Shown: positions 46,987 to 56,360, numbered from the stretch's first letter. The stretch: DNA of 64,000 nucleotides from Paenibacillus sp. FSL R10-2782 (GCF_038592985.1 NZ_CP151951.1:3401001-3465000), one strand, 5' to 3'. Notes: generated by a model from the letters alone, not told the origin. A program made the numbers and translations.

Positions 46987-48198
46987 ATGAATTCAAATCT
47001 GAATTTTACCGAACACACTACCAGAGATACAGCTTCATCTAAAGGACTTCCATGGGGCGGGTTACTGGCGCTTGCTATGACCGGATTTATTTGTATTCTC
47101 ACCGAAACGCTTCCCGCTGGTCTATTGCCACAAATCAGCAAAGGACTGGGAATATCAGAAGCTTTGGCTGGCCAATTGGTCACGTTGTATGCTCTCGGTT
47201 CGCTCGCTGCCGCAATCCCATTGACTGCCGCAACACGGGGCTGGCGACGACGGCCTTTATTATTGCTCTGTATCATTGGATTTCTCATGTTTAACACCAT
47301 TACGGCACTGTCTTCTTACTATATCTTGACGCTGGCTGCCCGTTTCCTTGCAGGCGTAGCCGCTGGTGTGTTATGGGGAATGCTTGCTGGCTATGCCCGG
47401 CGAATGGTTCCGGATTCATTAAAAGGACGCGCCATGGCTGTCGCCATGTCAGGAACCCCGCTGGCTCTTGCCCTCGGCGTTCCGTTAGGAACGTTCCTCG
47501 GTGCGCTTGTTGGCTGGAGAACGGTTTTTGGTACCATGTCCTTTCTCGCGGTAGTCTTAGTCGTCTGGGTACTCTGGAAACTTCCGGATTTTCCCGGACA
47601 GGCTTCCCATCAGCGACTCCCGCTGAGTAAGGTTTTCACGATTGCTGGTGTACGTCCCATTTTACTTGTCGTTTTGGTTTGGGTACTTGCGCATAATATT
47701 CTGTACACCTATATCGCTCCTTATTTGAGTCAGGCTGGACTGGCCTCCCGAACGGATGTGGTGCTGCTTATTTTCGGGATAACTTCAGTTGCCGGAATTG
47801 GATTGGTCGGTGCATTGATCGACCGCTGGTTGCGTTTATTGGTACTCATGAGTACCCTTGGCTTTGCTGTAACTGCTGTGGCACTAGGAATCGGAAGTCA
47901 CCAACCTGCCATCGTGTATTTAAGTGTTGCCCTGTGGGGACTGACCTTCGGCGGTGCCGCTACCTTATTACAGACCGCATTGGCCGAAGCGGCAGGCGAG
48001 AGTGCAGATGTAGCTCAGTCTATGCTTGTAACCGCTTGGAATCTGGCCATTGGCGGGGGCGGCTTGCTTGGCGGAATTCTTTTAGAGACGCTTGGGGTTC
48101 ACTCTTTTCCGTGGACGTTGCTTATCCTTATGCTTCTTGCCTTCGTCATTTCGTGGGTTGCCAAGGAACACGGGTTTTCTGCAAGAAGATATGAGTAG
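46987..48198 (+). CDS. MFS transporter, DHA1 / arabinose-efflux type
   Basis: A 403-residue transporter with twelve predicted helices. LAMTGFICILTETLPAGLLP is the DHA1 first helix, and GMLAGYARRMVPDSLKGRAM and GTPLALALGVPLGTFLGALVGW are typical of proline- and glycine-rich exporter helices (motif C). It probably exports drugs, sugars or similar compounds. AAGGGGATTGG precedes the ATG. Divergent from the LysR gene, which likely controls it. Confidence 0.9.
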   Translation: MNSNLNFTEHTTRDTASSKGLPWGGLLALAMTGFICILTETLPAGLLPQISKGLGISEALAGQLVTLYALGSLAAAIPLTAATRGWRRRPLLLLCIIGFLMFNTITALSSYYILTLAARFLAGVAAGVLWGMLAGYARRMVPDSLKGRAMAVAMSGTPLALALGVPLGTFLGALVGWRTVFGTMSFLAVVLVVWVLWKLPDFPGQASHQRLPLSKVFTIAGVRPILLVVLVWVLAHNILYTYIAPYLSQAGLASRTDVVLLIFGITSVAGIGLVGALIDRWLRLLVLMSTLGFAVTAVALGIGSHQPAIVYLSVALWGLTFGGAATLLQTALAEAAGESADVAQSMLVTAWNLAIGGGGLLGGILLETLGVHSFPWTLLILMLLAFVISWVAKEHGFSARRYE

Positions 48199-48321
48199 AC
48201 CTGAAACTCAAGAAACGGTATGGATGGAAGAAAAAAATTATTTAGAGGTCTGCAGGTTATGGTAGCTTGAAAGTTGCATCATGAGATATGCAGAAGCTAA
48301 ACAAAACATAGGTTAAGTTAC

Positions 48322-48364
48322 AAAGAACCTTCCAATCCATCTTGATGGACCGGAAGGTTCTTTT
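48322..48364. terminator. bidirectional terminator
   Basis: A 12-bp perfect stem AAAGAACCTTCC/GGAAGGTTCTTT with inner ATCCATC/GATGGA pairing, between convergent MFS and GH115-like genes. Confidence 0.9.
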
Positions 48365-48380
48365 ACTGGGACCGAGTCCT

Positions 48381-50441
48381 CTAATATAGCACCTTCTCCA
48401 AGCAGCGTGCCAATTCATCATCGGGTAGCGGCTTGCGATGCGTATTTTCCAGGTAGATATGTTTCTCTGTTTCCGGCATTACATATTGTTTGTACCACAG
48501 GAACATATCGGGACTATCTCCCTGAATCCGGAGAAATCTCCGCACCGTGTCCGTATGAGAAATGGTATTATCGAGATTGGTCAACCAATCCGCCCGGTAG
48601 AAATGCTCCCATCTTCCAGTTCCTGCGAGCAAGAGCGCTTCTTTACCCATCTGGTAGCTCCAAACTGCATGCGAAGCTTGTACAAATGCTCGTGGATAAT
48701 CTTCTTCAAGAAATAACCCGTAAGCAATGCAGATGTCAGCCAGCCCACGGGAGCCGCTCAGATGCAATTCAATCTGCACAAGAAGCTGATTATAAAGCCT
48801 GCGACATTCGTCTTCAGGCAATTGTTTCATAATTCGCAGACACCTCTCTCGCAGTTCAGCCCAGCCGGGGATTGCCGATTCGGCTTTTTCCTTGAACCAG
48901 CGTACCTGCTCAGGAAAAGGTCCTTCTCCAGCAGCCCAGCACAGCCGTTCATCACTGCCTTCTTTACCTTGCAGCCAAAAGCCCATCATTTGCCGCGCTG
49001 GATGGTGATAGAATTCCTCCCCTGCCCGATCATCCTTGTGCGGACCATAAACGATAGTGCAACGGGAATAATCCCGGTATAATTGGAAAATCTCTTGATG
49101 CTGACGACTGTACAACCGCCCGATAAAGTCAGTAAGCTGCTGTTCAGCATCCACGTTACCATACGTCCATAAATTCGCTGCCAAATCCAGCGTATATAAA
49201 TGTGGCAAAATATTACCTGAATTGACCAACAGATACTCGTCTGCTCCTGCGGCAAATGCTGCCGTTAATTCGTCCACAATCAGCTCGGCTGAGGAGGGAA
49301 ATTGCGTAAGATGGTTTGACGCCTGCAAGTCGTGGAAGGTCACATGATAATATACACCGTTCTTGCCTTCATCCTCCACCTCGGGCAATGCGGGTACACG
49401 ATGGTTGAGATTCCCATGGCGCCGGGATACCATTTTACCGTAACCATTGTCCGCCCATATTTTAATTACTCCTTCGGGGACTTCAATGTGACCCTGCTTG
49501 TATAACTCGGCAATCTCGCCATACATCGCCATACTGCAAACGGGCTGCTCCACAAATTCGCAGATCATAGTGTACTGCTTGCGAACCACATAAGATATTA
49601 ATTGTCCACGTTTCTCCGGCGTATTAAAGGAAGGATCATTTTCCCAAAAAGGCTTGTCTCCCTGCCCACGAAAAGACAATACCCATACAATTTTCTCTCC
49701 CTTTTGCCGTTCAATCGCTTCCTGCCATAGCTGTTCAAACAGTTCAGGATGCTCTTTGTAGCTGGCCTGTTTACCCGGAAAAACACGCAAAAACATCTCC
49801 GCACCCAGCGGCTCGGCATGATGGTGAGTAATCCATAATCCCATTTCTGCTGCAAGCTTATGATGGATACCTGTACGCGGTAAATCCGTCCCCGGAATTA
49901 CCATGTTGCCACCGCAGCGTAGCAATGCTTCAAAAACGGGCTCCCACACCTGTTCCGTCGGCGGATAATCATCCTTCCAGCCAATCAAGCAGACCTCATC
50001 ATTGACGAACCAGCCCCGATAGCGAACCTTGGACGGTGCACTATCATAATCCTGGCTCGGCAGAACTATAGCATCCCGTCTGTTCGGAGAGACTTCCGCC
50101 CAGAACCAGAATGGCTCCACACCCAAAACGAAGCGACTGTAATGAAGCAACCCATAAATGATCCCCAGCTCATCACGGCCTATGATATGTAGTACCGTTC
50201 CCTTCTCACCAGCAACAAAACGCAGACAATAGCCCTCTGGCCACTGTGGGCAATCATCCTCTTCCTGCGCATAACGAATAATGATTGCGGCCTCTTCTTC
50301 TGTTTGTAGCGGCTCTCTGCCAAACACTTGCTTATGGTCTCGCACAATCATTCTCCAAGCGTGGGCAATCGGTACACTTCCAACAGCTTGAAAATTGTAT
50401 CCGCTTTCATTTGAAATGATCAGAGGTTCACAGGGTTTCAT
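48381..50441 (-). CDS. GH115-like (alpha-glucuronidase family) protein, short form, no signal peptide
   Basis: A 686-residue protein. Its N-terminal half matches the GH115 layout: HIIGRDELGIIYGLLHYSRF, then GVEPFWFWAEVSPNRRDAIV and VRYRGWFVNDEVCLIGW, followed by a barrel with VFEALLRCGGNMVIPG. GH115 enzymes remove glucuronic acid from xylan and are usually longer, often exported. This one has no signal peptide and lacks a clear C-terminal accessory domain, so it would act inside the cell on oligosaccharides. It is the nearest hydrolase to a sugar-acid-like PTS/dehydratase cluster. Activity is inferred. Confidence 0.8.
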   Translation of the reverse strand: MKPCEPLIISNESGYNFQAVGSVPIAHAWRMIVRDHKQVFGREPLQTEEEAAIIIRYAQEEDDCPQWPEGYCLRFVAGEKGTVLHIIGRDELGIIYGLLHYSRFVLGVEPFWFWAEVSPNRRDAIVLPSQDYDSAPSKVRYRGWFVNDEVCLIGWKDDYPPTEQVWEPVFEALLRCGGNMVIPGTDLPRTGIHHKLAAEMGLWITHHHAEPLGAEMFLRVFPGKQASYKEHPELFEQLWQEAIERQKGEKIVWVLSFRGQGDKPFWENDPSFNTPEKRGQLISYVVRKQYTMICEFVEQPVCSMAMYGEIAELYKQGHIEVPEGVIKIWADNGYGKMVSRRHGNLNHRVPALPEVEDEGKNGVYYHVTFHDLQASNHLTQFPSSAELIVDELTAAFAAGADEYLLVNSGNILPHLYTLDLAANLWTYGNVDAEQQLTDFIGRLYSRQHQEIFQLYRDYSRCTIVYGPHKDDRAGEEFYHHPARQMMGFWLQGKEGSDERLCWAAGEGPFPEQVRWFKEKAESAIPGWAELRERCLRIMKQLPEDECRRLYNQLLVQIELHLSGSRGLADICIAYGLFLEEDYPRAFVQASHAVWSYQMGKEALLLAGTGRWEHFYRADWLTNLDNTISHTDTVRRFLRIQGDSPDMFLWYKQYVMPETEKHIYLENTHRKPLPDDELARCLEKVLY

Positions 50442-50560
50442 GTATTATCATCTCCTATTCAACAATGAAGACTCTTCTTACTTTTATTTTATAGGTCGGT
50501 AACATACTTAGATAGTCTTGATATTACTAATATTGCTCAATCATATAAAAGGATCAGACT

Positions 50561-50635
50561 ATGATTACATTTTCCATCATAGCCTGTGATCCAACGGGAC
50601 ATGAAGATTGGTTAGAGTATTGCTTATCCTATTAG
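50561..50635 (+). pseudogene. possible 5' remnant of a DUF1028 gene
   Basis: AAAGGA lies seven bases before ATG 50561. The frame gives MITFSIIACDPTGHEDWLEY and stops after 24 residues. The first residues resemble the conserved N terminus of DUF1028 proteins (TFSIVAxDPxTG). Nothing downstream continues it. The rest of 50442-50753 is featureless. Confidence 0.3.
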
Positions 50636-50753
50636 AATGACACTCCATCTTAAAACAAGCGGATCAAGAGAAGCAGTAAACAAGGGATTTTTAAGATAAA
50701 TTATCTCGCTACAGCTTCTAACGTTATATATGGGTTTGGCATGTATAACCGGT

Positions 50754-51248
50754 TTAGTAGTAGACCCGTAAAACCGTATCCTCCAAAGGCCTCCAGACGG
50801 TACTGTCCACTTCAACTCGCTTGACATTGTCCTGACCATTCGGAACAATGATAGGCGTCACGGTAGAGTATCCGGCCTGACGAATCCTGTCTATGTCGAA
50901 TTCCAGCAGCAACTGTCCTTTTTTGACCCGATCCCCGTTTTTGACATGCGTTTTGAAGCCTTCGCCTTTAAGAGAAACCGTATTCATACCCACATGAATC
51001 AATAGTTGCGTGCCCGTTTGGTGCTGAATTAAAATAGCGTGTTTACTTTTCTCCATAATATGGGCTATTATGCCGTCAAACGGAGCAATAACCTTACCCG
51101 TGTCCGGGAGGATTGCAAACCCTTCTCCCATAGCCTTTGTGGAGAACGCCTCATCTTCAACGTTATCAAGAGGCACAAATTGGCCAGATACTGGAGATGA
51201 TATTTCCAAGAAAGACAAATCTGTATTTTTTTTCTTGCGTCCGAACAT
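50754..51248 (-). CDS. PTS glucose-type EIIA (Crr-like), detached
   Basis: A 164-residue phosphocarrier of the glucose family: VSGQFVPLDNVEDEAFSTKA, GKVIAPFDGIIAHIMEKSKH (His near 70) and QLLIHVGMNTV (phosphorylated His near 85). It most likely serves the EIIBC permease encoded at 53588-54973, which has no IIA domain of its own. Another use, serving other IIA-less permeases, is possible. It is divergent from a GntR gene. Confidence 0.95.
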   Translation of the reverse strand: MFGRKKKNTDLSFLEISSPVSGQFVPLDNVEDEAFSTKAMGEGFAILPDTGKVIAPFDGIIAHIMEKSKHAILIQHQTGTQLLIHVGMNTVSLKGEGFKTHVKNGDRVKKGQLLLEFDIDRIRQAGYSTVTPIIVPNGQDNVKRVEVDSTVWRPLEDTVLRVYY

Positions 51249-51355
51249 CTGAAATTCCTCCTACCTCTATCTCATAATTAATATGATCACTTGATAATAG
51301 TTGCTATAACAGTATGATAAAAATATCAATGAACCAACGACTAGGGGGCTTATTA

Positions 51356-52063
51356 GTGAACAAAAAGGAATTTGTAATTCACGATTTATTGAGCAAAATC
51401 TATCAAAATCATTATCCTGACTGGAAACTGCCGACGGAAAGAGAACTCGCGAAGCAATATAATGTTTCACGATACACCATCCATGAATCAATCAAAAAAT
51501 TAAAATACATGGGCTTGGTTAAAGTCGTTCAAGGATCAGGCATCTTCATAGGAAAGAATATTCAGACCAGTCCACTCATCTATAACTCTTTAACTGAGAA
51601 CCCATACTCCAACATAAAATCCAAAGTAATCGAGTTGCAAAAGCAACCCGCTACTCCCGAGGACCAACAGATTTTTGGAATAACAAGCAGCGATGAGATA
51701 TGGGTATATCAACGTCTAAGAATCGTTAACTATCAAACGATGCAGTTAGAGTTGTCCCGATTACCTGTTATTTTATTTCCAATCCTTACGCACACGGATG
51801 CCGAACACTCCATTCAATCCTATGTGAAAAAACATAAATATACGATTTCGCATTACCTAAATACCTATGAGGCAATCGCACTTAATAAAGAACAGGCTAT
51901 GCTCTTGCAACAAAAGAGAAAGAGCCCAGCGATGAAAATATCAAGCCGCGGCATACTTAATAATGGGATTATCTTTGAGATAAGCGAAATCGTAGCCATT
52001 GACTATAAATGTACGTATTTAACAGCCTTCAATAACGAGCATCACAAAAGAAGGAATTTATAG
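51356..52063 (+). CDS. GntR family regulator, HutC/UTRA type
   Basis: A 235-residue repressor. The winged helix (PDWKLPTERELAKQYNVSRY then TIHESIKKLKYMGLV) is followed by a UTRA effector domain (DEIWVYQRLRIVNYQTMQLE). The start is GTG at 51356, with AGGGGGC upstream; an ATG frame opens at 51314 but has no site. It stands between the detached EIIA and an RspA-type dehydratase and probably controls both and the EIIBC gene, as UTRA regulators often sense phosphorylated sugars. Confidence 0.9.
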   Translation: MNKKEFVIHDLLSKIYQNHYPDWKLPTERELAKQYNVSRYTIHESIKKLKYMGLVKVVQGSGIFIGKNIQTSPLIYNSLTENPYSNIKSKVIELQKQPATPEDQQIFGITSSDEIWVYQRLRIVNYQTMQLELSRLPVILFPILTHTDAEHSIQSYVKKHKYTISHYLNTYEAIALNKEQAMLLQQKRKSPAMKISSRGILNNGIIFEISEIVAIDYKCTYLTAFNNEHHKRRNL

Positions 52064-52088
52064 ACGCATTCACCTAAACAGGCAGCTT

Positions 52089-52127
52089 CTCCAGCATAAG
52101 GATCCCTATATGCTGGAGTATTTTTGT
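52089..52127. terminator. bidirectional terminator
   Basis: CTCCAGCATA/TATGCTGGAG with a 10-base loop and T-rich tail between the convergent GntR and RspA-type genes. Confidence 0.85.
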
Positions 52128-52128
52128 T

Positions 52129-53328
52129 TTAAGGGGTCATAAGTGTTCCATCTGGCAATCTCGCCTGCGTCCATTCGTGCATCCTGTATTCCACCGGATA
52201 ATTTTTCGCCTGTTCTTCATTGAATTCCACGCCGATGCCCGGAAGTTCAAGAGGGTAAATGTATCCGTTTTTAGCGTCTATGATGGGCGTAAAGATGCTG
52301 CGTGTGTTCTCCTTAATCGGAATATTCTCTTGGATCGCGGCACTGTGTAGGTGAATATTAAGATGAGTGTTAACGGCGATTCCAATAGGAGTAATGTCTG
52401 ACGGTGTATGCCAAGCAATTCTAACTCCGAATGCCTCACATAAGGCTCCTAGCTTAAGAGCAGGCGTGATCCCTCCAATTTGAGATACATGGCAGCGAAT
52501 AAAATCAATCTGCCTGTTGACAATAAGGCTTCTCCATTCTAAAGGATTATTGAACAGTTCTCCGGTGGCTATTGCAGTTGAAGTTTGCGAACGTATCTGA
52601 CTTAACCATTCATTTTGATCCGGCGGTAAAATATCCTCAACAAAGTACGGTTTATAGCATTCGAGGTCTTTTGCAAACTGTACGGCTTGATTGGGGAAAA
52701 GTCGTTCATGCACGTCATGCAGGATATGAAACTGGTCATTATATTTTGACCTTAATAGAGCAAACATCTTGGTGGTGGTTTGCATATACTCGTCTTGGTC
52801 ATAATAGGACCCCTTGGTAGGGTAATCCGGAGCGTGCAAGTGTGAAGGATTCCCCCCATAGAAGCCAAGTTGGCACCGGATATGTCTATATCCTTGCTCA
52901 AGAATACCATCAATCTCTCGGTACAAATCCTCGATGTTGTCCGCAACCGCATGAGTATATGCAGGTATCGCATCCCTCGATTTGCCTCCAAACAGCTGGT
53001 ACAAGGGCATGCCGGCAATTTTACCCTTGATGTCCCACAAAGCCATATCCACTCCAGAAATAGCGTTATTCAGTACGGGTCCATTACGCCAATAAGAGTT
53101 GACCATCATCATATGCCATAAGTCCTCTATATTATTGGCATCTCTTCCAATCAATATAGGTTTGAGGTACTCCTCGACGATGAGCTGAACGGCTTTCGGG
53201 CGCTGCTGAAAAGTGGCGCAGCCATACCCCGTAATTTGATTCTCTGTAGTTACTTTGACAACCACCAGATTATGTCGATCAGGTTTAAGCACAAAACATT
53301 CCACATTAGTGATGATGGAAGGGTTCAT
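52129..53328 (-). CDS. enolase-superfamily sugar-acid dehydratase, RspA/ManD type
   Basis: A 399-residue enzyme close to E. coli Rsp[27 protein letters not shown] is the family motif; LHDVHERL (Asp and His), YFVEDILPP and ATGELFNN carry the three metal ligands Asp, Glu, Glu; IAWHTPSD holds the C-terminal catalytic His. Members dehydrate D-mannonate or D-gluconate; some have little activity. It lies opposite the GntR gene and before a PTS EIIBC, so its substrate is probably linked to the sugar taken up by that system. Confidence 0.92.
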   Translation of the reverse strand: MNPSIITNVECFVLKPDRHNLVVVKVTTENQITGYGCATFQQRPKAVQLIVEEYLKPILIGRDANNIEDLWHMMMVNSYWRNGPVLNNAISGVDMALWDIKGKIAGMPLYQLFGGKSRDAIPAYTHAVADNIEDLYREIDGILEQGYRHIRCQLGFYGGNPSHLHAPDYPTKGSYYDQDEYMQTTTKMFALLRSKYNDQFHILHDVHERLFPNQAVQFAKDLECYKPYFVEDILPPDQNEWLSQIRSQTSTAIATGELFNNPLEWRSLIVNRQIDFIRCHVSQIGGITPALKLGALCEAFGVRIAWHTPSDITPIGIAVNTHLNIHLHSAAIQENIPIKENTRSIFTPIIDAKNGYIYPLELPGIGVEFNEEQAKNYPVEYRMHEWTQARLPDGTLMTP

Positions 53329-53403
53329 ATTTCTCCTCTTTTCTAAGAATTTCTAGGTTTATTGAAACATGTTTGAAATGCAGAATCAATTTGGCTGGGT
53401 AAA

Positions 53404-53438
53404 TTGTCTGATTATTAAAAAAAACCAGACCAATTTAT
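53404..53438. promoter_or_regulatory. possible operator upstream of EIIBC gene
   Basis: AATTGTCTG and CAGACCAATT form an inverted repeat with one bulge around an A-rich centre, in the divergent region between the dehydratase and the EIIBC gene. It could be a GntR site. Confidence 0.35.
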
Positions 53439-53587
53439 CATAAAAAGTTCAATAAATCCTTATATATCAAGGTTTTTTCACAAAACAAAGCTTATTTTGG
53501 ACTGCTTTTATTCGACAGACCTTTGTGATACCATTCAGAATGTAAACGGAACCAATACTTCATATTCCAAGGACAGGAGAATTTTTA

Positions 53588-54973
53588 ATGAACAAAATGA
53601 AAGCGGTACACGACATGATTTACGGGGTCGGAGGAGAAAGCAATATTCAAAACGCTTGGCATTGCATGACCAGACTCAGGTTTGATCTAAAAGATAAAAA
53701 CAAAGTGGATATAGAGAAAATTAAGGAATTGGACCCTGTTTTGGGCGCGCAGTTTAATAATGACCAATTCCAAATCATTCTTGGTCCTAAAGTCGCGGAA
53801 TATTTTAATATTTTAGCCAGTGAATTAAAGCTAACGGATGTTCAAAAGGAAGATGAGGCAAGCGCTGAAAAAAAGAAAGGGTTTGTTACACTCTTCATGA
53901 ATATTGTATCCGGCGTGTTTGGGCCTATCGTTCCAGCTATTGCCGGGGCAGGATTGATCAAGGGACTTATCGCAGGGTTGACCGCCCTCCATATCATCTC
54001 GGATCAAAGCGAAACCATTCAGATCATTAACATGATGGCGAGCGGAGTATTTACGTTTTTACCGTTTTTCTTGGCAGCCTCGGCGGCTAAAATTTTCAAA
54101 ACCAACGAATATTTAGCGATAGCAATCGCTGCTACCATTATGTTTCCAACGATGGTGGATGCGGCCAAGGCCGGGGAACTTTCCTCGTTTCAGTTTTTAG
54201 GCTTTATACCTATCCCAGTGTTTAACTACACCGGTACAGTAATCCCGATTATCTTTGCCGTATGGGCGATGAGCCATATTCATAAAATTGTTAACAGGTT
54301 TATGCCAGAAGTGTTAAAAACCGTAGTTACGCCAACGTTAACCTTGTTTATTTCGGGCTTCCTGACATTATCCGTTATCGGTCCCATTGGCATTCACCTA
54401 GGCAATGGCTTGGCTTGGCTTGTTCAAGGCTTATTCAGTATCTCTCCCATCCTTGCTGGCGTTGTTGTTGGTGCGATTCGACCTTTGGCTGTCTTTACTG
54501 GCATGCATCATGCAATGACTCCGATTGCTTTGCAGAATTTCGCAACACAAGGTTACGATATGTTAATGCCTATGATGTGTATGGCTAACTTTTCAATCGT
54601 AGGCGCAACATTTGCAGTGTATTACAAGGTAAACACACCTAAAGAAAAATCTATTATTGTTTCAGCCGCCGTCTCCGGTCTTTTGGGAATTACTGAACCT
54701 GCTTTATTCGGTGTACTGGCTAAGTACAAAAAAGCTTTTCTAGCCGCCATCATTGCAAGTTCAGTTGCTTCGGCTTTTATCAGCTTTTTCGGTGTCCGAT
54801 TGTATGGGTATGTGTTATCCAGTATATTTAGCATTCCCGCTTACTTTGGGCCTTACTTTATCTATGCCATCTCCGGAATGATCATTGCTGTCGCGCTCTC
54901 CTTTACAATTTGTTATCTGTTTCTAAGCAAAGTAGATGTTGCGAGAGCAAATGAACCTACGCAGCTCAAATAA
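53588..54973 (+). CDS. PTS EIIBC permease, glucose/sucrose superfamily, without EIIA domain
   Basis: A 461-residue two-domain permease. The N-terminal IIB domain has the phosphorylated Cys near 26 in NAWHCMTRLRFDL; the membrane IIC domain follows from about residue 95 with ten helices and FTGMHHAMTPIALQNF, then LLGITEPALFGV, the sugar-contact motif. Closest in layout to sucrose- and beta-glucoside-type permeases, some of which use a separate Crr-like IIA, here encoded at 50754-51248. ACAGGAG precedes the ATG. Confidence 0.94.
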   Translation: MNKMKAVHDMIYGVGGESNIQNAWHCMTRLRFDLKDKNKVDIEKIKELDPVLGAQFNNDQFQIILGPKVAEYFNILASELKLTDVQKEDEASAEKKKGFVTLFMNIVSGVFGPIVPAIAGAGLIKGLIAGLTALHIISDQSETIQIINMMASGVFTFLPFFLAASAAKIFKTNEYLAIAIAATIMFPTMVDAAKAGELSSFQFLGFIPIPVFNYTGTVIPIIFAVWAMSHIHKIVNRFMPEVLKTVVTPTLTLFISGFLTLSVIGPIGIHLGNGLAWLVQGLFSISPILAGVVVGAIRPLAVFTGMHHAMTPIALQNFATQGYDMLMPMMCMANFSIVGATFAVYYKVNTPKEKSIIVSAAVSGLLGITEPALFGVLAKYKKAFLAAIIASSVASAFISFFGVRLYGYVLSSIFSIPAYFGPYFIYAISGMIIAVALSFTICYLFLSKVDVARANEPTQLK

Positions 54974-55042
54974 TCGTTTGTCACGGCCTCCAAGCTTTTT
55001 TAAGCTCAATGAATCGATTTAAAGTATCTAAGATAATGAGTG

Positions 55043-55080
55043 GAGCCTGACTACTTGTATAAGTGTTGTCAGGCCCCCTT
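55043..55080 (+). terminator. possible terminator after EIIBC gene
   Basis: GCCTGAC/GTCAGGC enclose a second ACTT/AAGT stem. The tail is C-rich rather than T-rich, so termination efficiency is uncertain. Confidence 0.45.
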
Positions 55081-55083
55081 CAG

Positions 55084-55404
55084 TTAGCGATTATTGGGGG
55101 ATCCGTGCCAATCAAAAGAAGGAGAGGCATGCTTACATTCTTCGTTGCCCGTATTCGGTTTTTTGCGCCCTCCATTGGACGTGTGCCAGTATCCAGCGTC
55201 ACGAGCATGGGCGTTTAGTTGCGAAGATCAACAAACGTTTTTTCGTTAGGTGCAGCTAATATCACAGTCAGCACATCAACATCGACCGAACTACCAGCAC
55301 TCTGTCTTTTGTTTCTTTATAGTAGCCAGATGGTTATTAAATAATTGTTGCCTATCGGTCCCGTTGCCCGCGTTCGGATTAATACTCCCTAATCTTGACA
55401 AAAC
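55084..55404. other. decayed sequence without intact gene
   Basis: No plausible full frame. Short coding-like stretches remain on the minus strand: one around 55217-55315 reads LTVILAAPNEKTFVDLRN before a stop, and one around 55101-55212 reads NAHARDAGYWHTSNGGRKKP. They lie in different frames and have no start codons or ribosome sites. I do not recognise their family. Confidence 0.35.
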
Positions 55405-55444
55405 AAAAAACGCCCCTCCGGATAGTAACGGTGAGGCGTTTCTT
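55404..55444 (-). terminator. terminator downstream of tRNA-Leu
   Basis: AAACGCC/GGCGTTT with further pairing toward the loop; on the minus strand a run of six T follows. Confidence 0.7.
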
Positions 55445-55445
55445 T

Positions 55446-55490
55446 GGTCCTGTGTACCTATAACGGAATACTCCGCATGTACACAGGACC
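55446..55490. repeat. 12-bp perfect inverted repeat
   Basis: GGTCCTGTGTAC at 55446-55457 and its exact complement at 55479-55490 around a 21-base loop, directly before the tRNA-Leu terminator. No T run borders it. Confidence 0.65.
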
Positions 55491-55543
55491 TCTCGTTATT
55501 TTCGTTCATTTAACGTTAATGTGACCGTAGTAAAACGTAAGGA

Positions 55544-55629
55544 TGCCGAGGACCGGGATCGAACCGGTACGGTAGTCACCTACCGCAGGATTTTAAGTCC
55601 TGTGCGTCTGCCAATTCCGCCACCCCGGC
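55544..55629 (-). tRNA. tRNA-Leu (anticodon UAA)
   Basis: An 86-base class II tRNA with a long variable arm. Minus strand: acceptor GCCGGGG pairing with CCTCGGC, anticodon stem CAGGA/TCCTG with loop CTTAAAA, variable arm GGTAG/CTACC, T loop TTCGATC, discriminator A. CCA is not encoded. Confidence 0.95.
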
Positions 55630-55875
55630 ATAAATTTAGAACGTTATTTTCATACTTACTTGACTTATAAGTAACGGAGAAACATCCAGCTTATGTACAA
55701 AATGGTTCTCGTTATGTAAATACCGTTTTAATGGGCACCAACATATAATACGACAATTTCATCAAGTTGTAAAGTATTTTTTTCTAAAATAATAAAATTT
55801 CTTTTCTGCATAACTTGGGAGCATTTGAATTACACTAATAAACGTCTTTCCAAACTACCAGAAGGGGTGTTACGA

Positions 55876-56034
55876 ATGCGTGAAGGTATGATTCCAACTG
55901 TTCTTGGAACGGTAGTATCGGCTTCAGGCGCTGTGTTGCTGAGCAGTAAGTACAAGCTTGCGGCTACAGGCATTCTCGGTTTCGGACTGGCTCATGTTGT
56001 TCTGGGAGCGATTGATCTGATTGAGCATCGCTAG
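55876..56034 (+). CDS. small membrane protein, 52 aa
   Basis: MREGMIPTVLGTVVSASGAV, then LLSSKYKLAATGILGFGLAH and VVLGAIDLIEHR: two Gly- and Ala-rich hydrophobic segments around a charged turn. AAGGGGTG before ATG 55876 sets the start; the frame opens earlier but without a site. Function unknown. A hairpin terminator follows. Confidence 0.6.
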   Translation: MREGMIPTVLGTVVSASGAVLLSSKYKLAATGILGFGLAHVVLGAIDLIEHR

Positions 56035-56046
56035 TCGTTTGGGAAG

Positions 56047-56083
56047 TGCCGGGCGGGAGCTGTTTCCTCCCCGGCTTTATTAT
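56047..56083 (+). terminator. intrinsic terminator
   Basis: GCCGGG/CCCGGC outer stem with inner GAG/CTC pairing and a TTTATTATTAT tail, just after the 52-residue membrane protein gene. Confidence 0.75.
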
Positions 56084-56168
56084 TATAGCCGCTTTAGCTG
56101 CCTTGAGCGTTAACGTTTATATAAAGCGTACAATATGCTTGCACTCGTAAAGGAGCGTGTGATGTATT

Positions 56169-56360
56169 ATGAAAGAAAACATTAGGGAAGAAAAAAATCG
56201 CACCGTCGATCAGGTCGAACATGAACAGTCGTTAGATCAGCGCGAGCCAGGTTTTAATCGGATCCCTGACCTCGATGCCGATACTCCTGCTGCTACAGAT
56301 ATAATTGAAGAAGCTGTGGGCCGTGGCCTGAACAAGTTGCGTAACGATTTTACAGATTAA
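56169..56360 (+). CDS. small acidic hydrophilic protein, 63 aa
   Basis: MKENIREEKNRTVDQVEHEQ followed by an acidic part (RIPDLDADTPAATDIIEEAV). No membrane segment or known domain. AAAGGAG lies about 14 bases before the ATG, a rather wide gap, but the frame is closed upstream by a stop. Function unknown. Confidence 0.55.
   Translation: MKENIREEKNRTVDQVEHEQSLDQREPGFNRIPDLDADTPAATDIIEEAVGRGLNKLRNDFTD

Noticed and set aside
50442..50753. 312-base gap searched for a promoter or small RNA
   Set aside because: Apart from the DUF1028-like fragment, no structure or promoter pair stands out.
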